In this document: positions 23,550 through 34,479 of the stretch, piece after piece | How positions within the stretch are numbered: position 1 is the stretch's first letter | How the letters are laid out: the number at the start of each line of letters is the position of its first letter | Made by a program: the position numbers and the translations under genes | The notes under the pieces: generated by a model | Seen by the model: the letters and a program-made list of their open reading frames with translations, nothing else | Told to the model about the DNA's origin: nothing | The model's database searches: none | NCBI RefSeq assembly: GCF_039555335.1 | Contig: NC_092628.1 | Coordinates: forward strand, 67,374,292-67,438,291 | DNA from: Amphiura filiformis | Lineage: Eukaryota > Echinodermata > Ophiuroidea > Amphilepidida > Amphiuridae | Direction of reading: 5' to 3' | DNA: 64,000 nucleotides

Positions 23550-25100
23550 CTCTGTATTAGTCTCCTGTAAACTTGCAACATATTCAGTGATTTTCTCATA
23601 GTAAAATTAATCAAAATTCAAATATTGGCACATTTGTTAGCGTCATAAATGTGCTAACATAGCATGCTAGTAGTTAATTGAAAAGCCGACTTTTTACGTG
23701 AATCTATAATTTCTCTACATGTATTTGAATGAAGGACTTCAAGTTTGTCAACTGATATTTTCCTTGTTTTTGCCTAATGTTTCATTTCACAAATACCTAA
23801 TCAGGGCTGGGGTATCTTTCCATATCAAAGTTTAAAAATCTGTCAATTTCCTTATGAGGGGAAAAGTTTGATTTTACAATATTTCGATATTATTTTTTAA
23901 CCTTGTAACTTTATTATGATTAACATAACTGTATTTCAAAGCGTCAAACTATATCATTATTTTGTCCCAACAAATATAATCCAGGGAATAAAATATTCAT
24001 TCATATGTTTATTTATTTTATTCAACCTGGGCCATTTCTACTGGTGCACATGCATTCTAATAATTTGTCTATAATACCTTATACAAGCATCAGCAAGCAC
24101 AAATTGTCACAAGATTTGAAAAGTAAATAGCCTATGTACACACTGAACACAATGCACATACAAGCTGTAAAGTACATAACGAAGCTGTCAGTATAAAATG
24201 ATATATATGACCTTCACGATGCTAGTATTAATTTAGCCCAAAGATTAGGAAAACTAGCAAAACTGGTGAACTGGTACTGTTCAAATAAAAACATCTGAAA
24301 ATCTTTCTATAATTATTTTGGTTATTTCTTTTAATACAAACACATTACTGCCTATGACAACTTTATCGTATTACTTACATATCAAAATCAAGTAATCATT
24401 ACAAAACTCGCCGTTAACTATCACCTCTGTGGGTGTTTGGGTATATAACCGGCACGAATATTTTCTCAACACTGCGGCATGTGAAAAAGTAGGTCAATAG
24501 TCGGACAAATATAGGGCGCCCAAAAATACACTCATCTACTCTAGGTTCCAGAGTAAAAAAATAAGTACAGCTTGTCTGTACGCAGTGCGATACTACTCAT
24601 ACATAATCAGGCCTGCACTAAGAAGGAAGAAGTCAGAATTGATTTTACTTGTAGATCAAGATAAATATGTAAATTGGGATCCCAAAAATTTGGCCTGTGC
24701 GAAAAGGGGGTAAAGATTTTTTGGCAGGCCGAGAGAGGGTGGGGGCATGTATTTTTGGCACGCCGTTTGGAAATTTTACTCCCCCCCCCGCCTCATAATT
24801 ATTGCACAGCCCCTTTTAAGGATGCGCTTAAAAACAACATACTAAGACAGAAAGTTGTACACCCGGGTTGTACACAACTTAGTTTACTCTCAAAGTGAAC
24901 ATCTTTTCATTCTGATAGTAGCGACAAGACCTGACTGTCCACTACTCATCAAATACGAGATCTTTTACGCCGGGGTATAACCCGATTTAAAAACAGTCAA
25001 AAACTTTTGAAAACTTGCTGCAACACATGAACAGTGATGATAGTGTTGACGAAATGTTTTGCCAAACTGTACGCCAATAATATTTTACAAAATTATTTTG
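23550..25100. other. Non-coding AT-rich spacer
   Basis: The first 250 bp repeat the 17330-17600 block. The rest shows no exon, no long frame and no recognisable element apart from a C-rich transposon-like scrap near 24780-24830. Confidence 0.5.
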
Positions 25101-25117
25101 ACAACATTTTTAACATT

Positions 25118-25176
25118 TTTTTTAACACAAGATAGTGTTTAAAAACATATTTTAAACACTATCTTGTGTTAAAAAA
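25118..25176. repeat. 24-bp perfect inverted repeat with 11-nt spacer
   Basis: The left arm (25118-25141, ending in acaagatagtgttta) is the exact reverse complement of the right arm (25153-25176, starting taaacactatcttgt). Variants of 'gtgtttat' recur to 25290, so this is probably the end of a DNA transposon remnant. Confidence 0.7.
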
Positions 25177-25559
25177 TATAAACATCTTCATATTTCTAAA
25201 CGTGTTTTGGTGTTTATAAATTAACATCCCTATACCTTCACTGTACAAACAAGTGTTTATGAAGTGTTAAAGTGTTTATTAAGTGTTGCTCTGCTGTTTT
25301 TGCAGTGTACTATGGGGTCTTCAACTCAGGACGTATCAATGTATCAGTGTTTTTATGCTTTTATGGCTAGAGCTGGTCTATACCAATTCTGTGTCTATAC
25401 CTGATGTATACTAAGAGCTGGTTTCTGCCCTTTTATCCCTAGAAAAGGAATGGTTTTATCTATTCCAAATGTCAGGTTTTACTACCTTGATTTATCAACT
25501 TTTTGGCGTTTCATAAGATAATTATTCTGGTATTCTGAGTACAGCATAATGTAGACTTC

Positions 25560-27415
25560 CCTTGTAAGATTATTCATTGTTCAAATACTTTGGAAATGAG
25601 ATTGTAATATCTGAGAGCAAAGTTGATGGTAACGTAGACTTACGATATCAAGGTTGTCCATTGGTCAAATACTTTGAGATGAGATTGCAATATCTGAGAG
25701 CAAAGTTGATGGTAACGTAGACTTACCACATCAAGGTTGTCCATTGTTCAGATACTTTGAGATGAGATTGTAATGTCTGATAGCAAAGTTGGTGGTTACG
25801 TAGACCTACCACTCCAATGTTGTCCATTGTGCAAAATACTTTGAGTTGAGATTGTAATATCTAATTGCAAAGTTGATGGTAACGTAGACTTACCATTAAG
25901 GTTGTCCATTGTTGAAATACTTTGTGATGAGATTGTAATATGTATCATAGCAAAGTTAATAGTAACGTAGGCTTACCACATCAAGGTTGTCCGTTGTTTA
26001 AATACTTTGAGACAAGATTGTAACGTCTGATAGCAATGTTGATGCTAACGTAGACTTACCACATCTATATAGGTTGTCCCTGGTTTCAATACTTTGAGTT
26101 CAGATCGTATCTAATAGCACAATTGATGGTAACGCAGATTTTTCACATCAAGGTTGTCCATTGTTTTAATACTTTGAGTTGAGATTGTAATGTCTGATAG
26201 CAAAGTTGGTGGTTACGTAGACCTACCACTCCAATGTTGTCCATTGTGCAAAATACTTTGAGCTGAGATTGTAATATCCGATAGCAAAGTTGATGGTAAC
26301 GTAGACTTACCACATCAAGATTGTCCATTGTTCAAATACTTTGAGTTGAGATTGTAATGTCTGATAGCAAAGTTGGTGGTTACGTAGACCTACCACATCA
26401 AGATTGTCCATTGTTTAAATACTTTGAGTTGAGATTGTAATATCCGATAGCAAAGTTGATGGTAACGTAGACTTACCACATCAAGATTGTCCATTGTTCA
26501 GATACTTTGAGTTGAGATTGTAATGTCTGATAGCAAATTAATGTGGTTACGTAGACCTACCACTCCAATGTTGTCCATTGTGCAAAATACTTTGAGCTGA
26601 GATCCTAATATCTAATTGCAAAGTTGATGGTAACGTAGACTTACTACATCAAGGTTGTCCATTGTTCAAATACTTTGAGATGAAATTGTAATGTCTGATA
26701 GCAAAGTTGGTGATAACGTAGACTTACCACATCAAGGTTGTCCATTGTTCAAATACTTTGAGATGAGATTGTAATATCTAATTGCAAAGTTGATGGTAAC
26801 GTAGACTTACCACATCAAGGTTGTCCATTGTTCAGATACTTTGAGATGAGATTGCAATGTCTGATAGCAAAGTTGATGGTAACATAGACTTACCACATCA
26901 AGGTTGTCCATTGTTCAAATACTTTGAGATGAGATTGTAATATCTGATAGCAAAGTTGGTGATAACGTAGATTTACCACATCAAGGATGTCCATTGTTCA
27001 AATACTTTGAGATGAGATTGTAATATCTGATAGCAAAGTTGATGGTAACATAGACTTACCACATCAAGGTTGTCCATTGTTCAAATACTTTGAGATGAGA
27101 TTGTAATATCTGATAGCAAAGTTGGTGATAACGTAGATTTACCACATCAAGGTTGTCCATTGTTCAAATACTTTGAGATGAGATTGTAATATCTGATAGC
27201 AAAGTTGGTGATAACGTAGATTTACCACATCAAGGTTGTCCATTGTTCAAATACTTTGAGATGAGATTGCAATGTCTGATAGCAAAGTTGGTGATAACGT
27301 AGACTTACCACATCAAGGTTGTCCATTGTTCAGATACTTTGAGATGAGATTATAATGTCTGACAGCAAAGTTGGTGGTTACGTAGACTTACCACATCAAG
27401 TTTGTCCTTTGTTAA
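25560..27415 (+). repeat. 83-bp satellite, array D (about 22 monomers)
   Basis: The landmark gtagactta recurs at 83-bp spacing, for example at 26718 and 26801. Local variants alternate: gttgatggtaac, and gttggtggttac with cctaccactcc. This suggests a two-monomer higher-order pattern in the first half. It ends at 'tttgtcctttgttaattc'. Confidence 0.92.
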
Positions 27416-27419
27416 TTCA

Positions 27420-28010
27420 AGGCAGTATCAGTGACTCGCGAAATCTGAAAATCGACAAAATCATCAAGATTGTTGCATTTTTGTAAAAAGAATAGTTGTG
27501 TTAATATATCCTGCAAGTGATATGACCGAAAACAACCTAATAATGGTAGAATGTCACATTGTGATAAATTTTTGGAGACGTTGTCCGTACTGACATTTGT
27601 GGAATTGAATGACATTTTACATTTATTAACACAGCCGTTTTCTTCTCTCGCCAATGATTTCATATAAAAAGGAAACACCTAATGACAAAATTTTGAGTTA
27701 TCCTTCACTTTTAAGACCGTTTATTATTAAACTCCTTCTGACCTTCCGGGATGAAGGTTGGAGAAATTGTTTTAATTTCGGACCATGCATCAGATAATGA
27801 TGAACCATCTTTCATCAAAGTGATAATTCTTGGATCACATGTCCCGGTGTCTCTAGATGAAAATAGGCCAATTTTGCAGATTTGGGCATTTTTGGCATGA
27901 AACCAAAACCACGTATTTATAGTCGAATACCTTTAATTTCAAACTGATTCTGTTCATGATACTTACACTTCATCGATATCTCAAGGTTCCTCTAGGGTGT
28001 GTAAATTCAG
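27420..28010. other. Unique non-coding stretch between satellite blocks
   Basis: No gene or element recognised. The longest frame, on the minus strand at 27412-27678, resembles nothing known to me. Confidence 0.4.
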
Positions 28011-28016
28011 CAGACT

Positions 28017-28190
28017 TGTAACGAGTCATGACTCGAGACTCGACTTTTCAAAAATGGAATGACTCGACTCGGATCTTGACATTTTCCCCATAGAGATTGT
28101 ACAGTGACTCGAGTCATTTGACTCGACTCGAGCAATTGCTAGAAATGACTCGACTCGACCATGAAATGACTTGACTCGTTACAACTCTGG
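28017..28190. repeat. Cluster of GACTCGA / TCGAGTC words
   Basis: In about 170 bp, gactcga occurs many times in both orientations (gactcgagtc, tgactcgactcg, cgagtcat). The half-sites are self-complementary, so the stretch can form many alternative hairpins. It looks like a degenerate simple repeat. Confidence 0.7.
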
Positions 28191-28226
28191 ACTAAATTGT
28201 ACATTGCGCCAAATATATCTCAATTA

Positions 28227-29052
28227 TATGTGACCCGGCAGCACAAATGAGCCGTAAATTCCCTAAATTGTATTCTGAGTTACGGTGTAAAATGTGTACG
28301 AAGGTCGTATTCATCGGTAACTTAAGCTGGCCCGACATCGATCTCATTTTGATAGTGAAAAACTAATCAATTATCCTATTGTTGAAGTGGATAATAAGCT
28401 TCTACCTTAAATGGCTATACACCGATCCGAGAAGCGTTTACTGTATTTGGCCCTCTATTGACGGAACCACAGGTGTACCAGTGCGGGAGATTTAATTTGT
28501 TCAATCAATTCATGATCGTGTATTGAAAATCACTGTTGTGTACAATTCTGTATAGCATACTAAAAAGAAATGGATGGAACCCCCGACCTTGGTACACCGC
28601 AGTTTTACGTCGGGGACACCGCAGTAATGGCCTAGTCGGATTGGTGTATAGAACTTTTAATAGCTCTGGTCTTTGTTTGCTTTTGCTAAATCCTGTTCAA
28701 GTGGTGGGTTACCAGGCATTGTATTTTGTATAGGTATGCATAACCAACAATTAACAATGAGAGAACTTTCTTAAACCTCGTTGACTTGGGGATGATTTGA
28801 AATGACCGCCAATTATGACTGTTTGATATTTATTGCCAGCAATGTGGAAAAACAGACACATGTAGAAACGAAAAAAGCTATAATTTTGTTGAAGGAGCAA
28901 AGTTTAACAAACCATAACCCCGCTTTTGGATATCGTTTGAAGTCAAATGATATACCATTTTTAAGTTTATGATGTTTATTTTTTAAACACGGAATATAAC
29001 AAAATTGACCGGGGGAGGAATTTACGGCTCATTCGCCGTGGACGGTCACATA
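28227..29052. mobile_element. Inverted-repeat element with tgtgacc ends
   Basis: The left end (28229-28262: tgtgacccggcagc, then aatgagccgtaaattcc) is mirrored by the right end (about 29014-29050: ggaatttacggctcatt, then gtggacggtcaca). TA or TAT borders both sides. About 825 bp, no convincing transposase frame, so non-autonomous. Confidence 0.75.
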
Positions 29053-29059
29053 TTTCAGT

Positions 29060-29810
29060 TTATAGCCTGATGATCATATTTCAAGGCAGACAAGAAGAGC
29101 TACTGGTTTTATTATTTCTATGGAGGTAGTTGGTTGCTGATATGATACTTATAAACAAGTTATTGCCCATTTTAGTATCAGAAAAAGCTGGTGCCAGATT
29201 GAGACATGCTCATTTTTGTACTGACAGTCACGTAGAACACGTTACACTGCTCTAATATGGTGACATTGTGACTCCTCTGTTCTGCTTGGTATTCTACATT
29301 GTCGGCAAAACTGAAAATGAAGACTCTGAATCATTGCCGAACAAATTAGTAAGAATCATTTTGAGCTTTGAACCCAAGGTCGAATGTGGGTCCAACAGAA
29401 ATGGCTTAACTAGGCACGCTGAATTTTGATAATGGTGTCAAACTTTTTTAATGAAAGAGCACCTAACTTCTTATTTTTTTTATATAATTTCTAATAGTCA
29501 TTACCTCAAAAAAGGGCTACACAGTAAGAATTCCCGGTATGCCGCTTTACTATTCTACTTTATTGAATTCTACACTGGTTTTGGTCATATATTTTTGATA
29601 ATGTTGATTAATGGTATAATTATGTAACAGTCAAAGAAATAGTATAATAGCCTTCCATAAGAAATATAAAGATCTTCTTCCCTTATTGAATAAATTATAG
29701 ACCCGCTTTCATTGTTGCCCATTAATTACAAGATGTTTGCCCAGAAATGAGCAAATCGCTTAAAGGCGTCTTTGCTCTGATTATTAATCAGCAAATCAAT
29801 CTTGTTTTCT
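29060..29810. other. Non-coding spacer
   Basis: No gene, repeat or element recognised. Confidence 0.4.
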
Positions 29811-29813
29811 TAA

Positions 29814-30003
29814 AGGGTAAGTCTACGTTAGTATCAACTTTGACTTCATAGTCGTCAATAACATTATCTCCTTGATATTGATAAAGCCTTTGATAGTGTC
29901 AATCATGACTTTTTGTTGCAAGTTTTAAGATATTTTAATTTTGATGATAACTTTATTCATTGGATTAAAAAACTTTATTCTCAAAGGTTATGTTATATCA
30001 CAA
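29814..30003 (+). pseudogene. Satellite fragment followed by LINE reverse-transcriptase piece
   Basis: 29814-29853 is a partial reversed satellite monomer (ggtaagtctacgttagtatc). Directly behind it, 29868-30003 translates as LDIDKAFDSVNHDFLLQVL, then RYFNFDDNFIHWIKKLYSQR, matching reverse-transcriptase domain 3 of non-LTR elements (xDxxKAFDSVxH). The satellite resumes at about 30473, so retrotransposon debris and a MITE interrupt the edge of the array. Confidence 0.8.
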
Positions 30004-30053
30004 AACCCAATGACACGAAAGAAATTTTCATGATTGCCCGATTTCTCCATATT

Positions 30054-30472
30054 TATAATGAAAGACAAAGATAAAAAGAAGCGTCTGACGTCACTGTCAA
30101 TCAAATTCTCTACGATCCTTGATTGGCTAATAGCGCGTATAAGGAAGGTCGATTCATCTGGCTGGTGCCGATCGGAGAAAAGGAATAGCAGTGAATGGCG
30201 AAAAATACGTACTCTTACAAGGCAAAAAGCAACTGTTCTAGGCATTGTTGACATGGTGCCTTCGCCAAAGAAAGTTTCCTACTATTAAGACCTAACTTTT
30301 GAGATGGTTTGTATGTTTAAAGGTGAAAAATTAACAATAAGACACCGGTTTTACCGCCGTGTTCAGCAACTCATATCATCACGACACTTGTAAACAAACC
30401 GTGCTCGGAGTTTGATTGACAGATGACGTCAGACGCAAACTAGTCTTTTTATCTTTGTCTTTCATTATAACT
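30054..30472. mobile_element. MITE with long inverted ends at the satellite edge
   Basis: tataatgaaagacaaagata at the left is mirrored by tatctttgtctttcattata at the right. The arms continue inward with gcgtctgacgtca / tgacgtcagacgc and gtcaatcaaa / tttgattgac, about 50 bp in all. Non-coding. Confidence 0.8.
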
Positions 30473-32945
30473 CTGGCTTCACATATACAATCTCATCTCA
30501 AAGTATTCACACAGTGAACATCCTTGATGTGGTAAGTCTACGTTAGTATCAACTTTGACTTCACATGTTACTATCTCATCTCAAAGTATTCACGCAGTGG
30601 ACACCCTTGATGTGGTAAGTCTACGTTAGTATCAACTTTGAGTTCACATGTTACAATCTCATCTCAAAGTATTCACACAGTGGACATCCTTGATGTGGTA
30701 AGTCTACGTTAGTGTCAACTTTGACATCACATGTTACTATCTCATCTCAAAGTATTCACGCAGTGGACACCCTTGATGTGGTAAGTCTACGTTAGTATCA
30801 ACTTTGACTTCACATGTTACTATCTCATCTCAAAGTATTCACACAGTGAACACCCTTGATGTGGTAAGTCTACGTTAGTATCAACTTTGACTTCACATGT
30901 TACAATCTCATCTCAAAGTATTCACACAGTGGACACCCTTGATGTGGTAAGTCTACGTTAGTGTCAACTTTGACATCACATGTTACTATCTCATCTCAAA
31001 GTATTCACGCAGTGGACACCCTTGATGTGGTAAGTCTACGTTAGTGTCAACTTTGACATCACATGTTACAATCTCATCTCAAAGTATTCACACAGTGGAT
31101 ACCCTTGATGTGGTAAGTCTACGTTAGTATCAACTTTGACTTCACATGTTACTATCTCATCTCAAAGTATTCACACAGTGGACACCCTTGATATGGTAAG
31201 TCTACGTTAGTATCAACTTTGAGTTCAAAATGTTACTATCTTATCTCAAAGTATTCACGCAGTGGACACCCTTGATGTGGTAAGTCTACGTTAGTATCAA
31301 CTTTGACTTCACATGTTACTATCTCATCTCAAAGTATTCACACAGTGGACACCCTTGATATGGTAAGTCTACGTTAGTATCAACTTTGAGTTCAAAATGT
31401 TACTATCTCATCTCAAAGTATTCACACAGTGGGCACCCTTGATGTGGTAAGCCTACGTTAGTATCAACTTTGACTTCACATGTTACAATCTCATCTCAAA
31501 GTATTCACACAGTGGACACCCTTGATGTGGTAAGTCTACGTTACTATCAACTTTGACTTCACATGTTACAATCTCATCTCAAAGTATTCACGCAGTGGAC
31601 ACCCTTGATGTGGTAAGTCTACGTTAGTATCAACTTTGACATCACATGTTACTATCTCATCTCAAAGTATTCACGCAGTGGACACCCTTGATGTGGTAAG
31701 TCTACGTTAGTATCAACTTTGATATCACATGTTACTATCTCATCTCAAAGTATTCACGCAGTGGACACCCTTGATGTGGTAAGTCTACGTTAGTATCAAC
31801 TTTGACATCACATGTTACTATCGCATCTCAAAGTATTCACGCATGGGCACCCTTGAAGTAGTAAGTCTACGTTAGTATCAACTTTGACTTCACATGTTAC
31901 TATCTCATCTCAAAGTATTCACACAGTGGACACCCTTGATATGGTAAGTCTACGTTAGTATCAACTTTGAGCTCACATGTTACAATCTCATCTCAAAGTA
32001 TTCACGCAGTGGACACCCTTGATGTGGTAAGTCTACGTTAGTATCAACTTTGACTTCACATGTTACTCTCTCATCTCAAAGTATTCACACAGTGGACACC
32101 CTTGATATGGTAAGTCTACGTTAGTATCAACTTTGAGTTCAAAATGTTACTATCTCATCTCAAAGTATTCACACAGTGGGCACCCTTGATGTGGTAAGCC
32201 TACGTTAGTATCAACTTTGACTTCACATGTTACAATCTCATCTCACCCTTGATGTGGTAAGTCTACGTTAGTATCAACTTTGAGTTCACATGTTACAATC
32301 TCATCTCAAAGTATTCACGCAGTGGACACCCTTGATGTGGTAAGTCTACGTTAGTATCAACTTTGACTTCACATGTTACTATCTCATCTCAAAGTATTCA
32401 CACAGTGGACACCCTTGATATGGTAAGTCTACGTTAGTATCAACTTTGACATCACATGTTACTATCTCGTCTCAAAGTATTCACACAGTGGACACCCTTG
32501 ATGTGGTAAGTCTACGTTAGTATCAACTTTGAGTTCAAAATGTTACTATCTCATCTCAAAGTATTCACACAGTGGGCACCCTTGATGTGGTAAGCCTACG
32601 TTAGTATCAACTTTGACTTCACATGTTACTAGCTCATCTCAAAGTATTCACACAGTGGACACCCTTGATATGGTAAGTCTACGTTATTATCAACTTTGAG
32701 TTCAAAATGTTACTATCTCATCTCAAAGTATTCACACAGTGGACACCCTTGATGTGGTAAGCCTACGTTAGTATCAATTTTGACTTCACATGTTACCAGC
32801 TCATCTCAAAGTATTCACACAGTGGACACCCTTGATGTGGTAAGTCTACGTTAGTATCAACTTTGACTACACTTACAATCGCATCTCAAACTATAAACAC
32901 GATGATAACGTGCATGTAATAATGTCTACGCTGACATCAACCCTG
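30473..32945 (-). repeat. 83-bp satellite, array E, reversed orientation (about 29 monomers)
   Basis: The landmark ctacgttag recurs at 30538, 30621 and 30704, exactly 83 bp apart. The monomer is the reverse complement of the family at 18-27 kb: 'catctcaaagtattcac', 'cttgatgtggtaagtctacg' and 'ttagtatcaactttgac'. One monomer near 32245 is internally deleted. Every plus-strand monomer carries a consensus-like splice donor word, gtaagt. Confidence 0.93.
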
Positions 32946-33593
32946 TGATCGGATCTTTCTCTTGTAACGAAATACATCCACGTATTTGTCCACTGGAATT
33001 GAATTAAGACCAATAATGACTTCGCTGTATTTTTAATCCCCTAGTCATCGTCACGCGATATCAAGATTTATCCACAATTAAGCTGAAAATGTAGATCAAT
33101 ACAAATTAATTAATTAATTAATTAATTAATTAATTATAGTAAAGAAGTATCTAAGGCATAAACGAAATACGTGATCAAACTTATCCCGTACAGACATAAA
33201 TTATGGATATCTTTGCCAAGAATCGACAGATTCCTACCTTAATTAGTTCAGATGCTACTAGAGTGAAACCTTTTAGTCTAGCTCTGATTACTATGATTAG
33301 TAAAGCCACGGATATCTCATGGCATTAAAGTATCAATAAAAAGACCTTTTCAGTCTTAATTACTAAACATTAATAATTCAATTCTAATAACGCCAGTACT
33401 CTCATAAAAATAATGAGTGCAGAAGACTCTTTTGGATTTGGAAGTCACGCCACTGTTGCCAAGCATATAGTTACTAATTGACCGCTAGCCGTTCTACAAC
33501 GTCTACTGTTGGTATTTTCTTCAATTATCTGAAGATGTTAATCCAAAATTAATTCAATTACTGCAACACATTCATTGCTCTGATTACCTTACC
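32946..33593 (+). promoter_or_regulatory. Upstream region of the receptor gene
   Basis: 650 bp between the satellite and the receptor start codon, expected to hold the 5' UTR and promoter. A (taat)n microsatellite lies at 33104-33136. No clear TATA box or initiator could be picked. The first exon's 5' end is unknown. Confidence 0.3.
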
Positions 33594-34479
33594 ATGGCTG
33601 GTAAAAGTCTGAACTGGCTATTGGTAATTGTTATTTACGGATACAACGCAATTGGAGCTTTCACTTGTGACATGGGTAAGTTGTAGGGTGTTTTTGATGG
33701 ACAATGTGACGGACCATACAGAATAACTTAGTCTCAGTGTAACAATGAAATCATTGATCAAGAAATCTGATGGAAAGTACTTATTATGGTGCTCCTGGTT
33801 TTGAAGTGAATATCATAATCATCAATTCAATTCTTCACGATGTAATCACAGGGGTATTAGTATTTGAAAAAGGTAATGATCATTTTCAACAATGTAAATG
33901 TGGTTTATTTCACATGTTCCCCTACATGTAAGTTTTTGGGGATTAGGAGAGGAGGAAACGTCCCGAGCACGTTTTTCGAGGGAGGTGATTTTATAACCAA
34001 TGTTATTTGATTCTTGTTAGTTTGCCAAGCAGGATGGCCAGTTATGCCACGTGGGAGCGAAGATAATCCCGGCTTGACCATGGTTGCCCCAGATAAACAT
34101 TTCACATGTAAAGGGCAAGTTACAACATGGCGTTACTTCTGCAAGGCATCCAATCCGTTACGAGCAATAGTATTCAGGCCGGTAGAAGGATCAAACACCC
34201 AATTTCTCATCGTTGGTATCAATGATATACCAGCAGGAGCCATTGGGACAGACGTCACCTATACCGTACCAGAATTTGAACGTATTACAGTTGAAGCAGG
34301 TGACGTAATTGGATGGGCATTTGGTAGTGCAGTTTTGGCATGGAATCTTGGAGAAAGTGTTGTACGTATTGTAGGTGGTAATTTCCATGCTGGGCTAGCA
34401 ACGGATGAAATCATTACAATCGACGGTTCTCAGTCCAATCGTGAATATTCCATCGAAGCCGATGTTGGTGTCCTGGAAG
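33594..34479 (+). CDS. Receptor exons 1-2: signal peptide and unrecognised N-terminal module
   Basis: Exon 1 (33594-33675) encodes a Met followed by a hydrophobic stretch, LNWLLVIVIYGYNAIGAF, a good secretion signal cleaved before or near the Cys. Exon 2 (34021-34479) encodes about 152 residues in a single phase-1 exon. It starts VCQAGWP; the middle has ITVEAGDVIGWAFG, preceded by TYTVPEFER. This reads as a compact all-beta, jelly-roll-like module, but I know no family name for it. The start was chosen for the signal peptide and 'accATGg' context. Confidence 0.75.

Noticed and set aside
24674-24898. 74-codon open frame
   Set aside because: Runs through C- and G-homopolymer transposon debris, with no protein-like features.
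26143-26328. Open frame with repeated residues (QLCYxxLQSQLKV) in the satellite
   Set aside because: It is the satellite monomer read in one frame. The 83-bp period is not a multiple of three and neighbouring monomers break the frame.
30473-32945. CRISPR-like regular array
   Set aside because: The whole 83-bp unit is repeated with no unique spacers, in an animal genome with introns. It is a satellite.
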